From NCBI GenBank assembly GCA_022826965.1, contig JAJDTU010000001.1, positions 1 through 64,000 on the forward strand: DNA of 64,000 nucleotides, in the 5' to 3' direction. How positions within the stretch are numbered: the stretch's first letter is position 1; each line of letters opens with the position of its first letter. Below the pieces are notes generated by a model. That model saw nothing but the letters and a program-made list of their open reading frames with translations, was not told the origin of the DNA and did no database searches. This DNA is from Dehalococcoidia bacterium. GTDB taxonomy: Bacteria; Chloroflexota; Dehalococcoidia; Bin125. Both the position numbers and the translations under genes were made by a program. Below are positions 17,831-34,994 of the stretch, in pieces.

Positions 17831-18172
17831 ATGCCCAACCCCTACCACTTCCGAGCGCGCATCGACCGTCTCTGGCGCCGAGCCAACAGCTCCCTCCCTG
17901 GCTACATCCGGCTCAAGGCCCTCGACACCGTCGCCCGGGAACTCTACCGCCCCACCGACAAAGCCCGCCAAAACCTCAAGATGTACCTCGCCACCGACCC
18001 CTACGAAGTCGCCCGCCACAAACTCCGCCACCTCCACGACCAACCCGGAGCCGAAGTCGCCCCCGAGTTCCCTTCTCCCCCCGCCTGCGGCGGGGGGAGA
18101 TGTCTCGTAGAGACAGAGGGGGGCCTCCCACAGGACGAGCAACCACCCGACGAGGACGACGACCCCCTATAA
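17831..18172 (+). CDS. Small hypothetical protein with repeat-derived C-terminal segment
   Basis: A 113-residue frame beginning MPNPYHFRARIDRLWRRA, with GAGGAG about 8 bp before the ATG. The first 75 residues are basic, look helical and have a coding-like composition (for example YIRLKALDTVARELYRP). Residues about 80-100 are encoded by a family A palindromic repeat, and the end is acidic. I know no family for it. It stands alone between the prs and groESL loci. It may be a real small gene whose 3' end was replaced by the repeat, or a chance frame. Confidence 0.45.
   Translation: MPNPYHFRARIDRLWRRANSSLPGYIRLKALDTVARELYRPTDKARQNLKMYLATDPYEVARHKLRHLHDQPGAEVAPEFPSPPACGGGRCLVETEGGLPQDEQPPDEDDDPL
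18073..18124. repeat. Double-hairpin palindromic repeat, family A, inside a small ORF
   Basis: Stem CTCCCCCCGCC/GGCGGGGGGAG, second stem TGTCTC/GAGACA, tail GAGGGGGG. The second stem differs from the GCC/GGC of other copies but still pairs, a compensating change that argues for selected structure. Confidence 0.75.
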
Positions 18173-18348
18173 CCCCCAACCTCATCTCTTTTTTTCCCGC
18201 GCGTTTTTTTCTCGCAGGCCGTAACCCGGCCCCCTGGCCCCGCCGTGCCCCCAACCTGATAGAGCCGCCGCTCAGTTCAGTGGATTACGCAACGACCCCA
18301 TCCCAGCCGCATCGCGACGTAATGACCGCTTCGGTTACTCGCCCTTGC
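18173..18348. other. Non-coding stretch with two T7 tracts upstream of groESL
   Basis: Two runs of seven T (18189-18195 and 18204-18210) are separated by eight GC bases, which is unusual in this GC-rich sequence. No stable hairpin directly precedes either run, so I do not call an intrinsic terminator. The rest up to the groESL promoter shows no feature. Confidence 0.4.
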
Positions 18349-18377
18349 TTGCGACACGCGAGATCGTTGCTTACGAT
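18349..18377 (+). promoter_or_regulatory. groESL promoter
   Basis: TTGCGA (18349-18354) and TACGAT (18372-18377) are 17 bp apart. Transcription would start about base 18384, at the edge of the CIRCE operator, which is the usual layout for HrcA-repressed promoters. Confidence 0.7.
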
Positions 18378-18385
18378 GCAAGTCG

Positions 18386-18412
18386 TTAGCACTCGCAGGC
18401 TGTGAGTGCCAA
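18386..18412 (+). promoter_or_regulatory. CIRCE operator (HrcA binding site)
   Basis: TTAGCACTC, a 9-base spacer and GAGTGCCAA match the CIRCE consensus (TTAGCACTC-N9-GAGTGCTAA) at 17 of 18 arm positions. CIRCE binds the heat-labile repressor HrcA, so groESL is expected to be heat-inducible. hrcA is not in the window. Confidence 0.95.
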
Positions 18413-18470
18413 CATTCGCCTGCGAGCAACCAGCAAGACAGCGTCACAGCAGAGATTGGAACTCAGCACT

Positions 18471-18767
18471 ATGGCTACCGAGCTCAAGCCGCTCAACGAC
18501 CGCATCGTGATCAAGCCGCTCCAGCAGGAGCAGGTGCTCTCCTCCGGCATCGTCATCCCCGACTCGGCCAAGGAAAAGCCGCAGCAGGGTGAAGTCATCG
18601 CCATCGGCCCGGGCAAGCGCGATGACGACGGCAACCGCGTCCCCCTCGACATCGAAATGGGCGACCGCATCCTCTACAAGAAGTACACCGGCCAGGAAAT
18701 CCAGATCGACAACGAGGACCTGATCGTGCTCGAGGAGCGCGAGGTCCTGGCCAAACTGATCGTCTAG
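18471..18767 (+). CDS. groES: Co-chaperonin GroES
   Basis: Lid of the GroEL chamber. The 98-residue protein has LNDRIVIKPLQQEQ at the start, the mobile loop region SSGIVIPDSAKEKPQQG, and the GDRILYKKYTGQEI strand of the GroES fold. I chose the ATG at 18471 because an earlier in-frame start (18402) falls inside the CIRCE operator. groEL follows after 52 bp. Confidence 0.96.
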   Translation: MATELKPLNDRIVIKPLQQEQVLSSGIVIPDSAKEKPQQGEVIAIGPGKRDDDGNRVPLDIEMGDRILYKKYTGQEIQIDNEDLIVLEEREVLAKLIV

Positions 18768-18771
18768 CTGA

Positions 18772-20448
<1,677 letters not shown>

Positions 20449-20474
20449 GTCCAACCGCTCGCCAGAGCAACAAC

Positions 20475-20507
20475 AACGCCCCCCGACGCTGAGCGTCGGG
20501 GGGCGTT
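20475..20507. terminator. Intrinsic terminator-like hairpin between groEL and rpoC
   Basis: A perfect 15-bp stem (AACGCCCCCCGACGC with its complement) closes on a 3-base loop (TGA). An outer CAGAGC/GCTCTG pairing extends it. The groEL and rpoC transcripts converge here. There is no T-run on either side, so the hairpin may act bidirectionally or mainly protect 3' ends. Confidence 0.7.
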
Positions 20508-20544
20508 CTGGCTCTGCTCAAACGAGCGAGTACGACTCGCCGGG

Positions 20545-28972
<8,428 letters not shown>

Positions 28973-29232
28973 CTGCCAGCCTCCTCAGTTGATCCGTTGT
29001 GCTCCGCTGCGGGCGGAGCGATGCTGAACGACACGGCGACCCATGCGGCATCGGCGGCGGGCGCGAGCCGGACTGTCGAGTCGGCGGCCAGCGCCGCCCG
29101 CAGTCAGGCGCACCAGGCCGCTCGAGCGCGCCCACGGTTCAGACCTGCACGGTCGCTGAGCAACCGCCCATGGCCGACCAGCGCATAACTTGCGGGTGCA
29201 GTGACGATCTGGGGCATAGGTTGAACCCCCAG

Positions 29233-29259
29233 AGTATGCCGAACGACGCGCAGCGTCAA
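29233..29259 (-). promoter_or_regulatory. Candidate rpoBC promoter
   Basis: On the minus strand TTGACG (29254-29259) and CATACT (29233-29238) are separated by 15 bp, slightly short. This is the best match I find upstream of rpoB. Confidence 0.35.
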
Positions 29260-29328
29260 CGGGATCGACCGAACCCAAGCCGGATTCCTCAGGCTTTGGA
29301 CCTGATCCTGGTTGATCCGACGCCAATA

Positions 29329-29344
29329 TACACGGAACCGTGTA
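29329..29344. promoter_or_regulatory. Palindromic operator upstream of XRE regulator
   Basis: TACACGGAACCGTGTA has perfect 7-bp arms around AA. It lies 24 bp before the regulator start codon, where an autoregulating XRE dimer would be expected to bind. Confidence 0.5.
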
Positions 29345-29367
29345 AGCTGAAGTGGGAGATATGTCGG

Positions 29368-29709
29368 ATGGGTATCACTGACGATCGGCGCAGACGGGAC
29401 GACAGCTGGGACGCCGAGGCGATCCGCAGCTTGCGCCGGCACGCGAAGCTGAGCCAGCGTGAACTGGCCGAGGAGTTGAACGCGCGGCAACAGACCATCT
29501 CCGAGTGGGAGCGCGGCGAATACGCCCCGCGCGGAACGGCGGCCCGGTTGCTGACGCGCGTGGCCGAGGATGTGCAGTTCCCCTTCGAAGCCGGTCCATC
29601 CCCGGTACACGACAGCGCGGAGGACATGGTGCAGGACATCGTGCACGATGTCCCGCTGGGCGACGACGCGGACGCATCCGAATCGGGCAGGGCTGCCGGC
29701 GATGACTGA
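29368..29709 (+). CDS. XRE-family helix-turn-helix regulator
   Basis: A 113-residue DNA-binding protein with one Cro/C1-type HTH domain: IRSLRRHAKLSQRELAEELN then RQQTISEWERGEYAPRG (about residues 19-57). The C-terminal 40 residues are acidic and probably disordered. GGGAG lies 9 bp before the ATG. It overlaps the DUF2851 gene by 8 bp, so the two form a coupled pair. The palindrome just upstream may be its own operator. Target genes unknown. Confidence 0.85.
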   Translation: MGITDDRRRRDDSWDAEAIRSLRRHAKLSQRELAEELNARQQTISEWERGEYAPRGTAARLLTRVAEDVQFPFEAGPSPVHDSAEDMVQDIVHDVPLGDDADASESGRAAGDD

Positions 29710-30805
29710 GGCGGAGCGAAGCGAAGCGGATCTGCAGCGGCGCTGGGCGGAGTCGCGCTGGCCGACACCGTTCCTCTCGACCGGCGACGGCCAGCGCGTG
29801 CGGGTGATCGCGCCGGGACGCTGGAACCATGGGCCCGGCCCGGACTTCCTCGGCACGCAGATCCTGGACGGCGAGGGGCGCGCCAGGCGCGGGAACGTCG
29901 AGCTGCATCTCGATCCGCGCGCCTGGCTGCAGCACGGGCACGACGGCGACGCTGCCTACGACGGCCTGCTGCTGCACGTGGTCGAACGCCGGCCCGGTCA
30001 TGCACGAGCCGGCGATCCGCGCATCCCGGCGGCGACGGGCCTGCCCTCCGCGCTCGACGGCCCGGCCGCCCGACCCGCTTGCCGGCTGCCTTGCGAGGAC
30101 ATCGTCGAACGGGCCGGTGCGGCTGCGGTCGACGCACAGTTGCTGCAGATCGCGCGGCGCCGTTTCGAGCGCAAGGTGCGTGAACTGCAATCGATCGCCA
30201 GCGCAGATGGACCCGGCGGACAGGGCGACCGGCGCTGCCTGATCGCGGCGGCGCGCGCGCTCGGCCAGCCGCACAACGCCGAACTGAGTGAACGCGCCAT
30301 ACGCCGAGCCATCGCCGCGGCGGTGGACTGGAACACGATCGAGCCGGCCATCGACGCTGACGAGCGAAGCGAGTGGCGTCGAGGGCGGGGCGCGGTCGGA
30401 ACACCCCGGGGATGGGAACACATCCTGCGGACCCTGCTGCGCCGTTGGACCGAGGATGCCTCGACGCCGTCAGTGGCATTTGCGCGGTTGGCATCCGTCG
30501 AGGTTGGCCGAGCGGTTGTCGCGCTGAGAATCAGCGGGCAGTTGGGGCGCGGGCGGGCGCTGCAGCTGTTGGCCGACGCCGTCTACCCGCTGACGCATGC
30601 CTGGACGCAGTGGATCGAGCTGCCGGCCGCGCGCTACCGACGGACGGATGAACTTCGGGCGCGACTCAGCAGCGACGTCCGAACATCCGACCGGGCGCTT
30701 CACTGGCGTCACCCGCAGAGTCAGGCGCTGCTGGAACTGGAGCGCGTGCGCTGCCGGCAGTGGGCTTGCCGAATCTGTCCGCTGGCAGCGCTGGCAGCGC
30801 ACTGA
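29702..30805 (+). CDS. DUF2851 family protein
   Basis: A 367-residue protein of the DUF2851 family. The N-terminal part shows the family pattern VIAPGRWNHGPGPDFLGTQI, then GNVELHLDPRAW and AYDGLLLHVV. The C-terminus ends in a Cys-rich LERVRCRQWACRICPLA, which could bind metal. The nuclease-like arrangement GPDF...VELH resembles PD-(D/E)XK active sites, but that is my inference. It overlaps the XRE gene and runs to within 22 bp of the convergent tsaD stop. Confidence 0.75.
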   Translation: MTEAERSEADLQRRWAESRWPTPFLSTGDGQRVRVIAPGRWNHGPGPDFLGTQILDGEGRARRGNVELHLDPRAWLQHGHDGDAAYDGLLLHVVERRPGHARAGDPRIPAATGLPSALDGPAARPACRLPCEDIVERAGAAAVDAQLLQIARRRFERKVRELQSIASADGPGGQGDRRCLIAAARALGQPHNAELSERAIRRAIAAAVDWNTIEPAIDADERSEWRRGRGAVGTPRGWEHILRTLLRRWTEDASTPSVAFARLASVEVGRAVVALRISGQLGRGRALQLLADAVYPLTHAWTQWIELPAARYRRTDELRARLSSDVRTSDRALHWRHPQSQALLELERVRCRQWACRICPLAALAAH

Positions 30806-30827
30806 GAGGGGGGGGTTGAGGGGCGCC

Positions 30828-31868
30828 TTAGGCGCCCGCCGAGAAGACCGCCGGTCCGGACGTGGAGAAGACGTCGATGTCGAGCTCCGCGTGTGCCCGC
30901 CTGTAGCAGGCAGCCGCGCCGATCATGGCGGCGTTGTCCGTGCAGAGTCGGGGCGGTGGCACGCGCACCGGTACGGGAGAACGGTCGCGCAAGGCCACGC
31001 GCAGGGCGCCGTTGGCGGCGACGCCGCCGGCCACGATGACGCAACTCGCGCCCAGATCCTCGGCAGCGCGGGACGTCTTTTCGGCCAGCACGTGGCAGAC
31101 CGACTCCTGGAAGCGGGCCGCCATCGCCGCGACGTCAACGGGCTCGCCTGCGGCCTCGGTCTTACGCACGCGGTTGAGCACCGCCGTCTTGAGGCCCGAG
31201 AATGAGAAGTCGTGCGTGCCCGGCAACCAGGCGCGGGGCAGCGGCTCGAGCGCGGCGATCCGTTCGGGCGAGGCCTGACTGGCGGCGCGTTCGATCTCCG
31301 GTCCGCCGGGGAAAGGCAGGCCGAGCAGCCGGCCAACCTTATCGAAGGCTTCGCCGGCCGCATCGTCGCGCGTCTGGCCGATCCGCTCCACGCGCTCGTG
31401 GCCTTCCATCCAGAACAGCTCCGTGTGGCCGCCGGAGACGACCAACGCGATCAGCGGGAACGGCGGCGGCTCGTCGTCCCATTCGTCGCGAGCGGGTTGC
31501 AGCCAGTTGGCGTACAGGTGGCCGGCGATGTGGTGCACCGGGATCAGTGGCAGGTCGCGCGCCCAGGCGGCAGCCTTGGCTGCGTTAACGCCGACCAACA
31601 GGGATCCACCCAGGCCCGGTCCCTGGGTGACCGCGATCGCGTCGAGATCCTCCCAGCCCATGCCCGCCGAATCGAGTGTGGCCTGCAACACCGGCGCGAG
31701 GTTGCGCAGGTGTTCGCGACCGGCGACCTCGGGCACCACGCCGCCGTAGCGTGCGTGAATGCCCGCTTGCGACGCGACGACCGAGGCGAGCACCTCGATC
31801 CCGTCCTCGATCACCGCGCCGGCGAACTCGTCGCAGGACGATTCCAGGGCCAGCACTCGAAACGTCAT
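30828..31868 (-). CDS. tsaD: tRNA threonylcarbamoyladenosine synthase TsaD
   Basis: Transfers the threonylcarbamoyl group to A37 of ANN-decoding tRNAs. It starts with the family signature LALESSCDEFAGAV. Metal ligands are His113 and His117 in VHHIAGHLYANW, with the ASKHA loop VSGGHTELF and a C-terminal DNAAMIGAAA. The ATG at 31868 (346 residues) fits the family; an upstream in-frame ATG at 31910 adds an unconserved 14 residues. The stop codon sits in the loop of a small GGGCGCC/GGCGCCC palindrome. Confidence 0.95.
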   Translation of the reverse strand: MTFRVLALESSCDEFAGAVIEDGIEVLASVVASQAGIHARYGGVVPEVAGREHLRNLAPVLQATLDSAGMGWEDLDAIAVTQGPGLGGSLLVGVNAAKAAAWARDLPLIPVHHIAGHLYANWLQPARDEWDDEPPPFPLIALVVSGGHTELFWMEGHERVERIGQTRDDAAGEAFDKVGRLLGLPFPGGPEIERAASQASPERIAALEPLPRAWLPGTHDFSFSGLKTAVLNRVRKTEAAGEPVDVAAMAARFQESVCHVLAEKTSRAAEDLGASCVIVAGGVAANGALRVALRDRSPVPVRVPPPRLCTDNAAMIGAAACYRRAHAELDIDVFSTSGPAVFSAGA

Positions 31869-31952
31869 CGAACACCCCGATACCTGGGCCGATTCGCAGA
31901 TCCAGCCCAACCCGTGCCTGCGACCAGCGTATTGCCCCGGTTCGCCAACGGG

Positions 31953-34277
31953 CTACTCCTGTGCGTCGGGCAGACGACCGACGTACACCGACGACGGCAG
32001 GGCATAGACAATCTGACCGGTCTGCTCGTTCACCCAGGCGCCGCGCAGCTCGGCCAGTTCGCTCGACTGAATCTGGCTGACGACGCCGCTATCGGGGTTG
32101 ACAGCGACGATCCGGCCCTGACCGCGGTCGACCACGTAGATCAACCCGGACTCGGCTCCCAATGAGAGCGAAGCGGGGGCGAGCAGGCCCCGTTGCAGAT
32201 CGATGGCGAGCGGTAGCTCCTCGTCGCCGCTGAAGCGTCGTAGTCGACCGTCGCTCGATGCCACCACGAACTCGACTTGTCCACGCTCATTGACCACGGC
32301 TGTGAACTCCGTGGCGCCGTGCAGATCGGTTCGTCCCACGGCCCGAGTGGGCTCGCTCAGCTCCGAGCGATCGACGGCGAACCGCCAGACCGCCCCGCCC
32401 GATCGATCGAGCAGGTAGATGCTGCCCGAGGTCGCGGCGATCGCGTCGACGGAGCCGAGCCGAACCAGATCAGGGATCGGCACCAGGAGCACGCCCGTCG
32501 GCGTCCAGCGGAAGAGCCGGGCGTGGGAGTCGAGGATCCACAGCGCATCCTCGGCCGGTAGATCGCTCGCATCGTCAGCCGCGGGCGCAGCCGCGCCTGG
32601 CTGCCACGCGATGGAGATCGGGCGGCCGGCGCGCAGCTGGCTGCCGAGGCCCAGCAGCTCATCCTCAAGGAACAGCACGCTGGTCTGGCCGTCCGCCGCG
32701 ATCGAGAACACGCGCCCGCCCGCATCGTCGAGTACGAAGGCGAGGCCGGCGCCGAAGCGAACCACGCCCAGGGCGATCGCCGGACCAAAGCGTGCCAGAT
32801 CGGCGACGGGACTGAGCTCGCCCGGCGGCTGTACCAGGTTGAGTTCGGCCAGCACCGCCTCGATCTCGCCGCGCAACTGGCGCGCGTCGGCGTCCAGCGG
32901 GTTGATCGCCAGCGCGGCTTCGACATCCAACAGCGCATCCTGCAGCGTGAGCCGCGCCCCTTCGGTGGTCGCCGCGAGCTCCGACGCGGCCAATCCGTTG
33001 CGAGCCCGCTCTACCTGAGAGCGAAACTGGTCGTCTTCCGACTGCAGCAGCGACGGACCAAGTAGGGCGGCGGCAACGCCGGCCAAAACGACGAGCATGG
33101 CCGCCAACACGATGCCCACCCGGCGCGCCGAGGCGGCGCGGGCCCGGCGGTCGCTCAGGGGGATCCTCGGCCGCTCGACGGCCGGTTCGCCGCGGTTCTC
33201 GAGCAGCGAAGGCATCGCCCGCGCCAAGTCAAGGATCGGCGCGCCGACCGGACCGGAGGGGATCGAGAGTGCCGGAGTCAGGGTTTCCAGCCGGCGGGCG
33301 TAGCCGGCCGCGAACGGATTCGTGGGCCAACCGATGGTCTCCATCGCCGAAACCGGGACAGGCTCGAAGCGCAACGCGTGCGCGAGATCGGCCTGCACGT
33401 GCGGCTCGCTCGATGAAGCCCGAATCGCCTCGCCCTGGGTCCGCCGGCCCGCGTCCGACAGGCTGTGCCCGTCTTCGGAAGGCAGCGCGGCTCGATCCGT
33501 GGGCCCCGGCTCAGAGTGGTCGTCGCTCTCTGGCTCGAGCGATGCTTCTTCCTCGCCCCGGCTGTCGGATGCAGCGTCTGGAGCCGGACCGCCGGAGACT
33601 CCGACGACCAGCGCCGCTGCATCGCGCAGCTGAACCATCGCCGGGTAGAGGTGCGGCAGCGTCTGCTCGACCGGCAGCCGGCTCAGTTGTACCCGCAGCT
33701 CCGCATCCAGGAGGGCGGCAGCGTTGGAGCTGACCAGCATGGCCCAGCCGTCCCGGGTTGCCGTTGCCGAGGCGAATTCGAGACTCAACGGCTCCGAACT
33801 CCCGACTGGGGCGGCGACGGGATCGTCGCGCCGGCGTAGGTGGGCGTAGAAGTCAACCGCGCGCAGTGAGGCCAGCCCGGCGTCGCCGGCGAGGATCGCC
33901 GCGGACGGTCCAGCCTGGGCCAGCACGGCCGGCTGCCCCGGTCGTTGGATCAGGCAGGACAGCCCGTACATTGCGTGCTCGGCCGGCAAGCGCTGCTCAT
34001 TCCAGACGCGGAGTTCCTCATGCGCAGTCTCCACGGCCGCCTTCACGGCGCCGGTGAGCGAGCGGGCGGCTGGATTGAACAGCTCGCCGATCCGGCGTAC
34101 GAACTGGTCCATGAAGGCGTCGGCGCCGTCAGAGACCGGCTCGGCCAGGATCGAGAGTCGGACCAGCCGTCCGAGCTGATCAACCTGTTCGGCGAAACCA
34201 ACCTGGGGCGCCTCTTCGACCGCCCGGCCGGCGGCGATGCGCAGCTGTGAGCTCCAGATCTCGTAGGGGGTTGTCAT
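31953..34277 (-). CDS. Membrane protein: PP2C-like domain, transmembrane helix, beta-propeller
   Basis: 774 residues in three parts. The N-terminal 240 residues resemble the PP2C phosphatase fold (AAVETAHEELRVWNEQ, AQAGPSAAILAGDAG, DGWAMLVSSNAA). I do not see the first metal-binding Asp-Gly motif, so it may be inactive. An acidic linker and one transmembrane helix at about 388-410 (VLAAMLVVLAGVAAALLG) follow. The outside part from about 450 carries propeller-like repeats (ALWILDSHARLFRWTPTG, GLIYVVDRGQGRIVAVN). This looks like a sensor with a cytoplasmic phosphatase-like end and an external propeller. The partner kinase is not here. Confidence 0.65.
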   Translation of the reverse strand: MTTPYEIWSSQLRIAAGRAVEEAPQVGFAEQVDQLGRLVRLSILAEPVSDGADAFMDQFVRRIGELFNPAARSLTGAVKAAVETAHEELRVWNEQRLPAEHAMYGLSCLIQRPGQPAVLAQAGPSAAILAGDAGLASLRAVDFYAHLRRRDDPVAAPVGSSEPLSLEFASATATRDGWAMLVSSNAAALLDAELRVQLSRLPVEQTLPHLYPAMVQLRDAAALVVGVSGGPAPDAASDSRGEEEASLEPESDDHSEPGPTDRAALPSEDGHSLSDAGRRTQGEAIRASSSEPHVQADLAHALRFEPVPVSAMETIGWPTNPFAAGYARRLETLTPALSIPSGPVGAPILDLARAMPSLLENRGEPAVERPRIPLSDRRARAASARRVGIVLAAMLVVLAGVAAALLGPSLLQSEDDQFRSQVERARNGLAASELAATTEGARLTLQDALLDVEAALAINPLDADARQLRGEIEAVLAELNLVQPPGELSPVADLARFGPAIALGVVRFGAGLAFVLDDAGGRVFSIAADGQTSVLFLEDELLGLGSQLRAGRPISIAWQPGAAAPAADDASDLPAEDALWILDSHARLFRWTPTGVLLVPIPDLVRLGSVDAIAATSGSIYLLDRSGGAVWRFAVDRSELSEPTRAVGRTDLHGATEFTAVVNERGQVEFVVASSDGRLRRFSGDEELPLAIDLQRGLLAPASLSLGAESGLIYVVDRGQGRIVAVNPDSGVVSQIQSSELAELRGAWVNEQTGQIVYALPSSVYVGRLPDAQE

Positions 34278-34423
34278 GCACTCGTCTCGTGCGTCATCCC
34301 GACCGATTCTCGCGCGCCGGATCTATCGTACCCATTCCCCGGACACATCCAACGCTTCGTGCAGCCGCCGCAGGACTGCTCGCCTCCGTCGTTTGGGCAG
34401 CGGTTCAAATCCCGACTGCTGCG

Positions 34424-34452
34424 TATACTCATAGTTCAGCCGCCTGAACTAT
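34424..34452 (+). promoter_or_regulatory. -10 hexamer with overlapping palindromic operator
   Basis: TATACT (34424-34429) is followed at once by ATAGTTCAG-CCGC-CTGAACTAT (34431-34452), an inverted repeat with perfect 9-bp arms. No good -35 is seen 16-18 bp upstream. Position at the expected start site suggests a repressor site or an activator-dependent promoter for the gene at 34513. Confidence 0.5.
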
Positions 34453-34453
34453 C

Positions 34454-34495
34454 TCGATCCAGCCGGCTCGACCCAACCGGTTCGACCCAGTCGGT
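34454..34495 (+). repeat. Three tandem 14-bp repeats in a 5' leader
   Basis: TCGATCCAGCCGGC, TCGACCCAACCGGT and TCGACCCAGTCGGT follow each other without gaps. They fill most of the leader between the palindrome and the ORF at 34513. They may be binding sites or replication slippage products. Confidence 0.6.
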
Positions 34496-34512
34496 CCGCA
34501 CGAGCGAAGACG

Positions 34513-34944
34513 ATGTCCGACACCGATCCCACCGCCGCGACGCAGCGCGCCGTTCGCACCGAACTGCGGCGGCGGATGGCGGACGAAGCCCTCAATGCGG
34601 CGTCCGAACGGGTTGAGGCGTTGTTGCGTGAAGCGGCGCTGGAGCTGCGGCCGTTTCCACCCTTTCCCGGCGCGTTCTTCACGATGGGTGTGGAGGTCGA
34701 GCCGGACGGTGTGCGCGACCGCAACATCGGCTGCGTGATCGTGACCGAAGAGGGCGCGCTGCGCGAGCTGCAACTGTCGTTCGACGACGAGGGCCCGGCG
34801 GCCATCCTGGGTGCCAATGACCCGGTCTCGATGCGCGATGAGACGCTGGTTGAGCTTGAGCAACTGTCATCCCACGACCGGCTGACGCTGGCGATCAACG
34901 GGCTTGATGCGGTCAGCGACTTGCTCGATCAACAAAGCGCCTGA
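34513..34944 (+). CDS. Conserved-looking hypothetical protein
   Basis: A 143-residue soluble protein of unknown function. The N-terminal helix (RRRMADEALNAASERVEALLREA) precedes a compact alpha/beta-looking region (FFTMGVEVEPDG, NIGCVIVTEEGALRELQLSFD). The C-terminus is helical (VSMRDETLVELEQL). No signal, membrane segment or known motif is seen. An operator-like palindrome and tandem repeats lie in its leader, so it may be regulated. The TPR gene follows after 50 bp on the same strand. Confidence 0.65.
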   Translation: MSDTDPTAATQRAVRTELRRRMADEALNAASERVEALLREAALELRPFPPFPGAFFTMGVEVEPDGVRDRNIGCVIVTEEGALRELQLSFDDEGPAAILGANDPVSMRDETLVELEQLSSHDRLTLAINGLDAVSDLLDQQSA

Positions 34945-34994
34945 GGCACGCAGCCGCGCAGTCCACAACGCCCGCGAAGTAGAGGAGCACCCCC

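Larger units (their letters stand above)
28973..29367. other. Divergent non-coding region rpoB / XRE gene
   Basis: A 395-bp gap with no gene. It holds a candidate rpoB promoter (29233-29259), an inverted-repeat operator near the XRE gene (29329-29344), and a small hairpin GCTCCGC/GCGGAGC at about 29008-29026 in the rpoB leader. If the promoter call is right, rpoB has a leader of about 250 nt. Confidence 0.5.

Noticed and set aside
18189-18210. Two T7 tracts as an intrinsic terminator
   Set aside because: No stable stem directly precedes either run.
30815-30840. GGGCGCC palindrome at the DUF2851/tsaD junction as a terminator
   Set aside because: The stem is short, overlaps the tsaD stop codon and has no T-run.
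32950-34280. Kinase or phosphatase activity of the 774-residue protein
   Set aside because: The first PP2C metal motif is not visible and no kinase motifs are present, so I do not call it an active phosphatase.
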